Positions 29,393 to 38,831 of a stretch of DNA of 39,449 bases are shown piece by piece. Within the stretch, counting starts at the first letter, position 1. Each line of letters opens with the position of its first letter. Under the pieces are notes generated by a model, which searched no databases, was not told the DNA's origin, and worked only from the letters and a program-made list of their open reading frames with translations. The position numbers were made by a program, and so were the translations under genes. Origin of the DNA: Gammaproteobacteria bacterium (GTDB taxonomy: Bacteria; Pseudomonadota; Gammaproteobacteria; Pseudomonadales; Azotimanducaceae); contig PBVL01000014.1 in assembly GCA_002728675.1 (NCBI GenBank), positions 1 through 39,449 on the forward strand. The letters run 5' to 3'.

Positions 29393-30805
29393 TTGGAAAG
29401 ACGAGAGCTACAGCTTGTAAGTCTGCTCCTGACGATCGCGCTCGGGTGCGTTGCCGTCCGGTTGTTCGGGCTCGGGCTCTACCCGGTGATGGACACGTCT
29501 GAGGCGCGTTACGCCGAGATCGCGCGCAAGATGGTCGAACTGAATGCGTGGCTCGTGCCCATGTATACGTACACGGAGCCATTCTGGGGCAAGCCTCCCC
29601 TGGCATTCTGGATGACCGCGCTTGGCCTCGAAGTATTCGGGATCAATGCCTTTGGCGCCCGCTTTCCGAACTGGCTGTTCGGTCTCGCAACAATGGCGCT
29701 GATGTGGCGGCTGGTTGGACATGACCGGACCCGCGGCGCGCTTGCACTGGTTGTGTTCGTGAGCGCCGACCTCGGTTACGAGGCGACGGGTGCGGTCAAG
29801 ACGGACCCGGCATTGATGTTTTCCGTCACGCTTGCGCTGACGGGGTTTTGGCTCGGGGTGGCGGAGCGCCGTCGCGGCTGGTACTGGGTGATGTTTGTCG
29901 GGATCGGTCTGACGCTCCTGGCGAAGGGCCCGGTCGGGCTCGTGTTGTGCGGGCTGACAGGCGTCATCTGGCTGATCTGGCAGCGCCGGCTACGCGAGTT
30001 TCTGCTGGATTGGCGCTGGGCTGCGGGGACTGCTCTGGCGGGGGCAGTGGCGGTGCCCTGGTATCTGCTCGCGGAAACCGCCTCACCGGGGTTTCTCCGG
30101 TATTTCCTGGTTGGCGAACACTACGAACGGTTTGTGGTCCCGGGTTGGTCCGGCGATCTGTATGGGGAGGGTCACGAGCGCCCACCCGGAATGATCTGGG
30201 CCTATCTCCTGGAGGCGATGCTGCCCTGGTCGTTGTTGCTGCCTGTCGTCCTCGTCGCGCGACGTCATGCGCTGAATCGGACCTGGGGTGACAGCTTCGA
30301 GAGATTTTGCTGGTGTTGGCTCGTTGGGCCGCTTGTCCTCTTCACGGCCGCCAGCAACCTGCTGCCGACCTACATCATGCCCGCGCTGCCGGCGGCGAGT
30401 ATTTTGATCGCCACGTGGTTGCTGCGCGTCTGTCCGCGGGGCGCGCGCGCGCGCGTCTGGATCGCGGCGCTCTGCGCGGCGGCGTTGCTGCTGCCCGTCG
30501 GACGCTTTGTCGGGTTGCTGGACCCTGATGCGTTGACGCGCAGCAGGAACCAGCAGCCGATCGTGGCGGCCTGGGCACACCATTCACAGAATGTTCCGGC
30601 GCCGTTGCATTATGTGGGGCGGCGAAGATTCTCGGCGGAGTTCTACGCCGGCGGGGCGATGACCTATCTCCCGCGAGCCGGCGATGTGCCTGATGCTGCC
30701 GTCTACGTCGTCTTGCACGAGAAATGGCGCCTCGATGCGCTGCCCGCCCGCTGTGGCCAGTTGCTCCATCGCAACGAGCATTTCCTGTTCTTCTGTCCTC
30801 AGTAG
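29393..30805 (+). CDS. ArnT/GT83-like membrane glycosyltransferase
   Basis: YPVMDTSEARYAEIARKMVELNAWLVPMYTYTEPFWGKPPLAFWM and multiple TM helices. Confidence 0.88.
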   Translation: MERRELQLVSLLLTIALGCVAVRLFGLGLYPVMDTSEARYAEIARKMVELNAWLVPMYTYTEPFWGKPPLAFWMTALGLEVFGINAFGARFPNWLFGLATMALMWRLVGHDRTRGALALVVFVSADLGYEATGAVKTDPALMFSVTLALTGFWLGVAERRRGWYWVMFVGIGLTLLAKGPVGLVLCGLTGVIWLIWQRRLREFLLDWRWAAGTALAGAVAVPWYLLAETASPGFLRYFLVGEHYERFVVPGWSGDLYGEGHERPPGMIWAYLLEAMLPWSLLLPVVLVARRHALNRTWGDSFERFCWCWLVGPLVLFTAASNLLPTYIMPALPAASILIATWLLRVCPRGARARVWIAALCAAALLLPVGRFVGLLDPDALTRSRNQQPIVAAWAHHSQNVPAPLHYVGRRRFSAEFYAGGAMTYLPRAGDVPDAAVYVVLHEKWRLDALPARCGQLLHRNEHFLFFCPQ

Positions 30806-31623
30806 CGCGCGACCGGGGGCCGGCTGATAACGCGCTGACTCGAGCGCTCGATGACGTCTGCATGAACGCCGTGTCTCGCCAGGGCGTTCGCCCGGCGTAC
30901 GGCGTTGGCGTGAACGCCAAAAACCCCCAGTGATACGCGCCCCATGTAGGGGCCGCGACCCAGCAACTGGTAGTGGCGGTCACCGAGGGACCTCAGGGTG
31001 CTCAGCACGTCGCGCGCGGCGCCAGTTGTCGCGACGATATAGCTGCTGCGTGGTTCGGTGCGGACCGCAGGCTGTGGCGGCACCGGCCTCGTCACAACGG
31101 GTACCGGTTTGGTGATTGCCGCCATCAGGGTGACGTCCGGCGGGGGTGCCGGGTTGTCGAAGCTACCGACCACCGGTGCGGCGACCAGGCGGCGCGTTGG
31201 GTCAGGCAACCGGATCGCAGGTCGTGTCCGCTCCCGAGGCTTCGGGGTCTGGTGCGCCCAGGCCGGCTGCCGCGGCCGCGGGTGCACAATTCGCGATGCA
31301 TGCACGAGTCCCGCCGCGTCCGAACTCGGACCGCAGCGGAGTACGAGCCGCCCACCCTGTTCGATCTTCTTGCACACATGCGGGACGGGCTGGCCGTTTT
31401 CAGCGGCGAGGCCGTGAAAGCTGCGCCCGCTCACGTTCTGTTTTAGCAGTGCAATTGCGCCCGGCAGGGTGTCAGCCGCGGTGGACCGGGCGGACGTGGA
31501 GATCGCGCCGGCGCAAACGAATCCTGCGATCAGCGCCCGCCAGCCGGTCCTGCTCTCTGGAACGGTAGACGAACGCGTCCCGGACGGTTGCGTCTCGTGC
31601 GTCCCGGATTCGCGTTCCCTCAT
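30799..31623 (-). CDS. Secreted/periplasmic SPOR-domain-like protein
   Basis: Start MRERESG; N-terminal hydrophobic segment; C-terminal YIVATTGAARDVLSTLRSLGDRHYQLLGRGPYMGRVSLGVFGVHANAVRRANALARHG matches SPOR pattern. Confidence 0.7.
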   Translation of the reverse strand: MRERESGTHETQPSGTRSSTVPESRTGWRALIAGFVCAGAISTSARSTAADTLPGAIALLKQNVSGRSFHGLAAENGQPVPHVCKKIEQGGRLVLRCGPSSDAAGLVHASRIVHPRPRQPAWAHQTPKPRERTRPAIRLPDPTRRLVAAPVVGSFDNPAPPPDVTLMAAITKPVPVVTRPVPPQPAVRTEPRSSYIVATTGAARDVLSTLRSLGDRHYQLLGRGPYMGRVSLGVFGVHANAVRRANALARHGVHADVIERSSQRVISRPPVARY

Positions 31624-31789
31624 GCCTGACTCCTGGAACCCCGTAATGGCGTTCTGCGGAAAGTATAGACAGCGGATCCGGATGCGCCGACCGTCTGACG
31701 AGCGGGCTCCGAGACGCCCCTCGGGGTCCCTGGCCGCGTCCGGTCGGATGCGTGTAAAGTCGAAGGCCAACCATCTGGTGGAGACAGCC

Positions 31790-33124
31790 GTGCTGACTGC
31801 CGAACAGAATGAGACGCTCGCGCGGACCGGCCCTGGTACACCCATGGGCGACGTGTTCAGGCAGTACTGGCAGCCCGCGTTGCTGTCGCGTGAACTCGTG
31901 CCGGATGGTGCACCCAAACGCATCCGAATCCTTGGCGAGGACTTCATCGCATTCCGCGACTCTGACGGTCGGGTGGGTGTCGTCGAGCCCCGCTGCAGCC
32001 ATCGCGGCGCCGAGTTGTTCTTCGGCCGAAATGAGCATTGCGGGCTGCGCTGCGCGTATCACGGTTGGAAGTTCGACGCGGAAGGAAACTGCGTAGACGT
32101 CCCGACCGCCCCCCCGGCGGTTGCGGAGAACATCAGGCCGAAGGCCGCGATTCGTGCACTGACGGTGCGGGAATGGGGCGACTGTATCTGGGTGTGGTTC
32201 GGTGAGGGTGAGCCCCCTGGGCTGCCTGAAATGGGCTTCGCGATGGTGCCTCCCAGTCATCGCTTCGTCTCGAAGAAGCTCCAGCAGTGCAACTGGGCGC
32301 AGGCTGTGGAGGGTGGCATCGACACCGCGCACTTCTCCTACCTTCACGCCGGAATGAAGGATGGTGAGAAGGTTGGACTACACGAGGTCATGGGGATGGC
32401 CGTCAAACCGGGCGAGAACGAACCTGCGAACATCGCGAGCTTCCGCTGGATGGTCGAAGACGGCGCGCCGTGCTTCACAGTGCAGGAGCATCGAGCGGGT
32501 TTTGTCATCGGTGCTGCGCGTCACGCCGACAACGATCAGGCCTACTGGCGGATGACCCAGTTTCTGATGCCCAACCACTCGTACGCGCCGGGCAACTTTC
32601 CGGGGTTCAACCAACTCGCAAACAGCTGGGTGCCGATCGACGATGAATCGTGCTGGATCTACTGCTACGCATGGAACCCCGACCGAGAGATTACCGACCG
32701 CGAGCGGGAGCGCTTCGCCGCCGGCTCCGGCCTCTTTGCAGAGGTGGACGAGAACTACGTGCCGATTCGGCGCCGGGAGAACGACTACCTGATCGATCGG
32801 GACTCGCAGCGGAGTGACAGCTACACGGGGATCGCGGGTATCTCCGAGCAGGACCAGGCCATTGCCGACAGTCAAGGCGTGATTGCTGATCGAAGCAGGG
32901 AACTGCTTGGGCAGACGGACCTCGCTATCGTGCGCTTCCGCCAACTGGTGCTTGGCGCCGCTGAGCAACTGCCGAACGGCGATTTGCCGCGGGGTGTCGA
33001 ACACCCGGAGGCCTACGACGTCAGCTCCGGGGACACGGTCGCGGCGCCGGACGCCGTGTTACCCGAAGTGCTGGCCGAACGTTTCGGCGAGAAGTGGGGT
33101 GTGGCGCTCGAGGCCACATCGTAG
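31790..33124 (+). CDS. Rieske-type aromatic ring-hydroxylating oxygenase, phthalate dioxygenase-like alpha subunit
   Basis: Rieske CSHRGAELFFGRNEHCGLRCAYHGWKFD (CxH..CxxH) and NWAQAVEGGIDTAHFSYLH mononuclear iron motif; GTG start. Confidence 0.93.
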   Translation: MLTAEQNETLARTGPGTPMGDVFRQYWQPALLSRELVPDGAPKRIRILGEDFIAFRDSDGRVGVVEPRCSHRGAELFFGRNEHCGLRCAYHGWKFDAEGNCVDVPTAPPAVAENIRPKAAIRALTVREWGDCIWVWFGEGEPPGLPEMGFAMVPPSHRFVSKKLQQCNWAQAVEGGIDTAHFSYLHAGMKDGEKVGLHEVMGMAVKPGENEPANIASFRWMVEDGAPCFTVQEHRAGFVIGAARHADNDQAYWRMTQFLMPNHSYAPGNFPGFNQLANSWVPIDDESCWIYCYAWNPDREITDRERERFAAGSGLFAEVDENYVPIRRRENDYLIDRDSQRSDSYTGIAGISEQDQAIADSQGVIADRSRELLGQTDLAIVRFRQLVLGAAEQLPNGDLPRGVEHPEAYDVSSGDTVAAPDAVLPEVLAERFGEKWGVALEATS

Positions 33125-33227
33125 ACTGCCGGTGGTCGGGAACTGCCCGTCCGCCTGTCCGAAGAGAAACGCTCAACAAGAACAGCCACAAGAACAACAA
33201 CCCCCAACTACAGAAATGGAGTAAGAG

Positions 33228-33659
33228 ATGACCCTGACACTGGATCAGGCGCGCGCGATCGCCGATGGAACGCTGGCCAAAGGCCGTGAAACGGATTGCC
33301 TGCCGCTTGCCGTGGCCGTGCTGGATGCGGGCGGGCATCCGAAAGTCGTCCTGCGTGAAGACGGCGCGGGCATCCTTCGCACGCAGATCGCGGAAGGTAA
33401 GGCGTACGGCGCGCTGGGTCTCGGCGGCAACAGCCGGGCATTCGGCGAGCGCCTGGAGCGTGAGCCTGCGACCGCGCCCACCCTGTTCAGCGCGTTTGCC
33501 AGCATGGCAGACGGCAAGGTTGTGGCGGTACCGGGCGGAGTGCTGATCAGGGACGAGGGCGGAGCCATTATCGGGGCGGTGGGCGTAAGCGGCGATCTCT
33601 CCGACAAGGACGAGGCGGCTGCCCTTGGCGGACTCGAGGCGGCCGGTTTCGGTAGCTGA
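33228..33659 (+). CDS. GlcG/HbpS-like heme-binding family protein
   Basis: LPLAVAVLDAGGHPKVVLREDGAG...PGGVLIRDEGGAIIGAVGVSGDLSDKDE typical of the family; GGAG RBS. Confidence 0.9.
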   Translation: MTLTLDQARAIADGTLAKGRETDCLPLAVAVLDAGGHPKVVLREDGAGILRTQIAEGKAYGALGLGGNSRAFGERLEREPATAPTLFSAFASMADGKVVAVPGGVLIRDEGGAIIGAVGVSGDLSDKDEAAALGGLEAAGFGS

Positions 33660-33796
33660 GCAGAGCCGACTACCCGAGAGGTAAGCGCCGCGTCCCTGTC
33701 GTGTCGACATCATCCTGACCAGGGGTAGCCGTGCGGCTGCCCCTGTCACATCCGGGCGACTCCGGCTCGCCCGTCCCGGAGCGCGACTGACCGGAG

Positions 33797-34123
33797 GTGC
33801 GCGTGGCGGAACGAATCTACCTGGTGGCGGCAATTGCGGGCGCAATAGTCCCGTACGTGTTCTTCATCAGCTTCTTTGCCGAACACGGCATTGCGCTGCC
33901 GTCCTTTCACGCTGGCGTGTTCGCTAACGGCGTGGCCGGCGGCTTCGCGGCGGACATCTTCATTTCGTCAGCGGTGTTCTGGACGCTGATGATGAGTCGG
34001 CGGACACCGTACCTGTGGGTCTACATCGTGGTGAATCTGACGATCGGGCTCTCATGTGCGCTGCCGCTCTGGCTCTGGCGCGAAGAAGTCCGCAAACGGG
34101 CCGAGCGTCAGGATGCCGTGTAG
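33797..34123 (+). CDS. Small membrane protein, DUF2834-like
   Basis: Three hydrophobic segments; PYVFFISFFAEHGIALPSF...FANGVAGGFAADIFISSAVFWTLM. Confidence 0.7.
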   Translation: MRVAERIYLVAAIAGAIVPYVFFISFFAEHGIALPSFHAGVFANGVAGGFAADIFISSAVFWTLMMSRRTPYLWVYIVVNLTIGLSCALPLWLWREEVRKRAERQDAV

Positions 34124-34941
34124 GTTGGTCTGAGCTCGCCCTTTGCCAACGCGCTGAGGTAGGCCAGTTCATGGGGAGACTCCCGAAGCCGCATCGGACC
34201 GTTGCGCAGGTCGGGCGGCATCCCAGACCGCTTCGGTGTATGGCTGTAGATCATCAGTCGACGCGGCCGGGCCGTCTCGTTTGGCGATGACGCGTGCACC
34301 AGGAGTGAGGAGAAGTACACCACGGATCCTGCCTCCGCAATGATCGGGGTCCAGGCGTCCGGATCGATGAGTCCCTCTTTTACCTGAAGTCCCAGCCGGA
34401 CCGATTCGTGTTCGAGGTGATGCCGGTGTGACGCCGGCCAGAAGCGCAGCGGTCCGTTCTCCGGCGTGCAGTCGTCCAGGAGGATGCATGAGGAGATGAC
34501 GGACGATGGATAGCCGTTCATCTTGTAGTACGCCCAGTCATTGTGGATCGGGAACCGGGTGTCATCGGGCCGTGGCGAGAGGGTGTCGTACCAGGCTCCG
34601 AGGCTCTGCTTGTAGTTGAGCTTCTCCTCCATGAGGACCGGCTCGTCTCCCAGCAACTCCGCAAGCGGGGTGAGGAACCGCGCGTCCGACGAGGCGCCCG
34701 CAAGCACCAGGGACAAATCGTTGATCGGCTGAATTTTGCGGACGATCTGCTCGCCATCCCGGTCGCGCAGGTCGAGCCGACCGCTGTGGCGACCGTTCGC
34801 GAGTGAAGAATTGACGATGAGTTCCAGTATCTCGTCCGCGGCGCTCCGCATCGCGGCGAGTTCGTCCTGACGGAAGACCGCGGGCACCGTCAGGTAGCCG
34901 GATCTGGCGTAGGTGGCGTGCTGTTCCGGGGTGAGGCTCAT
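34108..34941 (-). CDS. Phytanoyl-CoA dioxygenase family protein
   Basis: YLTVPAVFRQDELAAMRSAADEI, IHNDWAYYKMNGYPSSVISSCILLDDCTPENGPLRFWPASHRHH (Fe/2OG facial triad region). Confidence 0.88.
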   Translation of the reverse strand: MSLTPEQHATYARSGYLTVPAVFRQDELAAMRSAADEILELIVNSSLANGRHSGRLDLRDRDGEQIVRKIQPINDLSLVLAGASSDARFLTPLAELLGDEPVLMEEKLNYKQSLGAWYDTLSPRPDDTRFPIHNDWAYYKMNGYPSSVISSCILLDDCTPENGPLRFWPASHRHHLEHESVRLGLQVKEGLIDPDAWTPIIAEAGSVVYFSSLLVHASSPNETARPRRLMIYSHTPKRSGMPPDLRNGPMRLRESPHELAYLSALAKGELRPTYTAS

Positions 34942-35046
34942 TCACACGAGTATACGGCGTGTGGGTAAACCCGGCCGCAGGGACGTGAACCTGCAGGAGG
35001 GAACCGCGCCGTTACAATGGACGAATCGCACACAGGGAAAAACGCC

Positions 35047-36284
35047 ATGCCCGCGAAGCTGCTGGAAGGGATTCGGGTCGTCGACTTCACACACGTGCAT
35101 GCGGGGCCGCTTTGCACCTACCAGCTGGGCCTGATGGGGCCGAGATCATCAAGGTTGAAACCCCGGGCGCGGGCGATCAGATGCGTGGCATGGGGGTACA
35201 ACTCGAACCCGGCATGTCGCCGGGCTTCATGGGCCAGAGCGGCGGCAAACGATCTGTTGCCATCGACCTCAAGGACCCGCGTGGTCGCGAAGCGGTAGAG
35301 GCGCTGATCGGTTCGGCGGACGTCCTTGTGCTGAACATGCGCCCGGGAACACCCGAACGTCTCGGGATCGACTACGAGACCGTGCGGAGCTACAACGAAG
35401 GGATCGTCTACTGCGCCATCTCGGGCTACGGGCAGAGTGGACCGGAAGCCAGTCGGCCCGCGTTCGACCACCTCATCCAGGGCGAGTCCGGCATGTTCAT
35501 GGCAACCGGGACACCTGAGCAGTCTGTGCGCGTCGGGTTTGCAGTCGCGGACGCGGGCACCGCAATCGTCGCGAGTTCCGCAATCAATGCCGCGCTGCTC
35601 AGGCGGGAACGTACCGGCGAGGGCAGTTTCCTCGACGTCTCCATGCTCGAGTCCTGCATGACGCTGATGGGCCTCAACTTCTACAACTTCCTCGCGACCG
35701 GAGCGGTGGGGCCGCGGGTCGGGCCAAATCCACTGGCGCAGCAGGGATCCGCCGGGACGTTCGAAACGTCGGACGGGCGTCTGCTGATGGTCAACGCCAA
35801 TTCCCATCGGCTCTACGAGCGTTTGGCTCCGGCTGTGGGTCGGGAAGACCTGCTCGAGTCGGAGGCGTTCGGGACGCCGGAAGCCGCGTTCAACAATCGG
35901 GTCGCCCTGCGCGAAACGTTCGCCGGGATTTTCCGCACGAACACGGCCGGACACCGGGATGCCTTGCTGAAGGAGGCCGGAGTCCCGGCGGGGATTGCCA
36001 AGACGCCGGGCGAGGTGCTGGACAACCCCCAGCTTCGCTACCGGGGTGCGGTCACCACGTTGACCGGGGTACCTGGATTCGATGACGGGACTCTCGAGGT
36101 GCTGGGCGCGGGATTCCAGGTCGACGGCTCACCAACCGGGCCGGACGCTGCGCCTCCCCGGCTGGGAGAACACACGCGAGCCGTGTTGAGCAGCCTCGGC
36201 TACAGCGACGAGGCGCTCGGCGCACTCGAGGCCGCGGGGGTTATTGAGGTGTCGGAGTCGGGGACGGGCAGCCGTCAGGCCTGA
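35047..36284 (+). pseudogene. CaiB/BaiF family CoA-transferase interrupted by one frameshift (1-nt loss in a G run)
   Basis: MPAKLLEGIRVVDFTHVHAGPLCTYQLGLMG in one frame continues as AEIIKVETPGAGDQMRGMGVQLEPG in another; restoring one G after atgggg near 35138 rejoins them. Confidence 0.88.
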
Positions 36285-36407
36285 GCCGCGAGGTGTGCCG
36301 ATCAGTGGCGCGACGTTCTGCCGGGCGCCGAACCCGACGAGGTCGTGGGCGGCATGACCGAACAGGTCGAAATCGGCTGCGTCGGCGAGCTGGGCCGCGG
36401 CCAGCGC

Positions 36408-36878
36408 TCAGCTGTTGGGGTCGGCGTGGATCGGATCGACCCAGTGCAACCCTTCCGGGTCTTCGATGACGGGGATGTCGAGGTTCACGACCACTGGGTC
36501 CTGGTCGCTTCGCACCAGCACGCAGTTGAGGGGGTCGTCGGTGCTGGCGTTGATTTCCTGATGCGGCACGTAGGGCGGCACGTAGATGAAGTCGCCGGGG
36601 CCTGCCTCGGCGACGTATTCCAGTCCGTTCCCCCAGCGCATGCGCGCCCGGCCGCTGACGATGTAGATGATGCTTTCGAGTGCACCGTGGTGATGAGCAC
36701 CGGTCTTGGCGTTGGCGTGGATTTCCACCGTACCCGCCCAGAGTTTGCGAGCGCCTGCCGTGGCCTGGTTGATGGCCGCGGCGCGGGTCATGCCGGGGGT
36801 CTGGGGCGTGTTGAGGTCCAGATGTTCGCCGCTGACGACGCGTACCCCGTTGGTTGCATCCCAGGACTGCTCGCTCAT
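36408..36878 (-). CDS. Cupin-domain protein
   Basis: TVEIHANAKTGAHHHGALESIIYIVSGRARMRWG...GPGDFIYVPPYVPHQEINAS. Confidence 0.92.
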   Translation of the reverse strand: MSEQSWDATNGVRVVSGEHLDLNTPQTPGMTRAAAINQATAGARKLWAGTVEIHANAKTGAHHHGALESIIYIVSGRARMRWGNGLEYVAEAGPGDFIYVPPYVPHQEINASTDDPLNCVLVRSDQDPVVVNLDIPVIEDPEGLHWVDPIHADPNS

Positions 36879-36956
36879 GTTGATCTCACGATGGACTGAA
36901 TCGCGCAGACCCTAACAAGCCTTTTGGCGCGCGGCCAGCGGCCAGGGCGCGCGGCT

Positions 36957-38831
36957 CTAGCGGCTGTCGACCCACCGCGAGTAGAACGGTCGCTCACTCT
37001 CGATGAAGTAGATTCCGGTCTGGTACTGGAAACGTTCGCCCGAGAGCGGCGCGCGCAGTACCGTGATGGTCGGTGAATCGCCGCCCGCGACCCGGACGGT
37101 CCGAGACGCGGTGGCAGCCTCTGGCGTGCCAGGCCCGTCCCGCAACCGGACGTTCACCTTGAAGCTCTCCTCGGGCGGCACGTCCATCAACTGCAGGCGC
37201 ACCTCGAACAGCGTGTCTCCGGTTCGCCTCACGTTGGTTAGGATCTCGGGGATTTCCCCCGCTTCCCCGGCATAGTCCCCGAGGATGCGTTCCATCTCTG
37301 TGTTCACGCGGGTCAGATCGCAGCCGATGTGCCGGAGGCTCGCCTGCCAGAAGCGCTGGCCCCGCAGACGCTGCGGTGCATCGTCCCTGCCGATCGCGCG
37401 CAGGACGCTCCCCGGCGCGTCGATACCGCATGCCCGCGCGAGGCCGCTCACCCAGACTTCGCCGAGGGCGTAGATCAGATTCTGGTCGAACCTCGCCCCG
37501 AAACCCTCTGCGAACAGGATGTCGCCGAAACGCAGGTCGTGACGGTCCCAGGCCGCTGCCGCCAGCACGCGGAGCGCATGGCGTTGGGCCGGCAGATCGA
37601 GTGTCTCGTAGGAGACCCATTCCGCGAGCCCCTCGTTGAAGAATGCGGTGTACGCGCCGTGATCCGTCAGTCGCCCGTTCGCCGTGAGGTCCGCGAGCAC
37701 GTGGCTCGTCTCGTGGACGAACACGTGTGCGCGCTCGTCGGGATCGTACAGCGACTCCCTCGCGACGCGCAGACGTTTCCAGCCGGCGACACCCAGATGG
37801 AATTCCCCCGAATCCGTCAGGTCGGCAACGATCAGTTCATCGCTGGGAGGTGACTTCAGCAAAGACCGGACGCCGTCGTAGTAGGCGTCCGTCTCGAGTG
37901 ACAGGAGCTGCGCACGCGTGGTGTCTTCACGGTAGTAGGTCAGTTGATAGTCCCGGGTTCGGAGCTCCGCGAGGCCGGTGTCGGCGCCGGTCGGGTCCCC
38001 GAAACCGGGCGCGATGACGGACAGCGCATAGTTCAGGGCGATGAGGGTTCCGCCGAGCATCAGGGCGGACGCAACGAGTCGCGCGGTCGCCTTGCCCGGC
38101 TCCATTGCCCGTTCGCCGTAGCGTGTCCAGAGGAGGCCCCCAAGCAGAACCGCGCCGATTGCCGCGGCGCCTTGCACGAGCCATGGTGTACGCGGGATGG
38201 TGACTCCATCCCCCTGAATCTCCAGGTCTAGCAATGTGGTGGGGTTGAGATAGGTCAGCGCTGGGTTGAACTCGCCGATGTAGTACGTGGCTGTCCAGGC
38301 AATGATGAAGACGAGGATGCCTATCCACCTGAACCACGAAACGAGCACGCCGTATGGCACGGCGATCGCGTAGATGCCCACGATGAGCCCAAGTTCGAGC
38401 CACCAGTAGTCCCAGCGAAATTGTGTGACGGCGATGGAGTTGTCACCCATCGCGTACACGATCCAGGAGTCGATGTGTGAGACGGTCGTGAGCACCACGA
38501 GCAGGCCGAGACCGCTCCCGACCTTGACCGCAAAGATCTGCCACCGTGCGAGTGGCAGTGCCCACAGAAACCGCAGCGTCCCGTTGTCGTGTTCGTGCGG
38601 AAACAGCAAATAGCCGGTGACCATTCCCAGCAGGAAGGCGATCGTCGCCGCGCCGCCGGCAAGGGACAGGTCGAGAAGCACCGAAATGTCCGACCAGGTC
38701 ATGGTATCGGGCGAGCGGGAGACGAACGCTTCGGTCAGGGACAGCGCCTCGAGTAGGACGATGGCGACGATGACCGGTCGGAGGTGATAGAGCTCCTTCG
38801 TGGTCAGCGTGACGAGCGCGTGACGGCTCAT
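36957..38831 (-). CDS. ABC-2-type membrane domain fused to an extracytoplasmic HExxH (gluzincin-like) peptidase domain
   Basis: Six-TM-like N-terminal half (GYLLFPHEHDNGTLRFLWALPLARWQIFAVKV); C-terminal HVFVHETSHVLADL (HExxH at 37701-37715) and FFNEGLAEWVSYE; start MSRHALVTL. Confidence 0.8.
   Translation of the reverse strand: MSRHALVTLTTKELYHLRPVIVAIVLLEALSLTEAFVSRSPDTMTWSDISVLLDLSLAGGAATIAFLLGMVTGYLLFPHEHDNGTLRFLWALPLARWQIFAVKVGSGLGLLVVLTTVSHIDSWIVYAMGDNSIAVTQFRWDYWWLELGLIVGIYAIAVPYGVLVSWFRWIGILVFIIAWTATYYIGEFNPALTYLNPTTLLDLEIQGDGVTIPRTPWLVQGAAAIGAVLLGGLLWTRYGERAMEPGKATARLVASALMLGGTLIALNYALSVIAPGFGDPTGADTGLAELRTRDYQLTYYREDTTRAQLLSLETDAYYDGVRSLLKSPPSDELIVADLTDSGEFHLGVAGWKRLRVARESLYDPDERAHVFVHETSHVLADLTANGRLTDHGAYTAFFNEGLAEWVSYETLDLPAQRHALRVLAAAAWDRHDLRFGDILFAEGFGARFDQNLIYALGEVWVSGLARACGIDAPGSVLRAIGRDDAPQRLRGQRFWQASLRHIGCDLTRVNTEMERILGDYAGEAGEIPEILTNVRRTGDTLFEVRLQLMDVPPEESFKVNVRLRDGPGTPEAATASRTVRVAGGDSPTITVLRAPLSGERFQYQTGIYFIESERPFYSRWVDSR

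Noticed and set aside
36285-36407. Open minus-strand frame after the cupin stop (ALAAAQLADAADFDLFGHAAHDLVGFGARQNVAPLIGTPRG)
   Set aside because: Looks protein-like but has no start codon, overlaps the end of the CoA-transferase gene, and cannot be assigned to a family.
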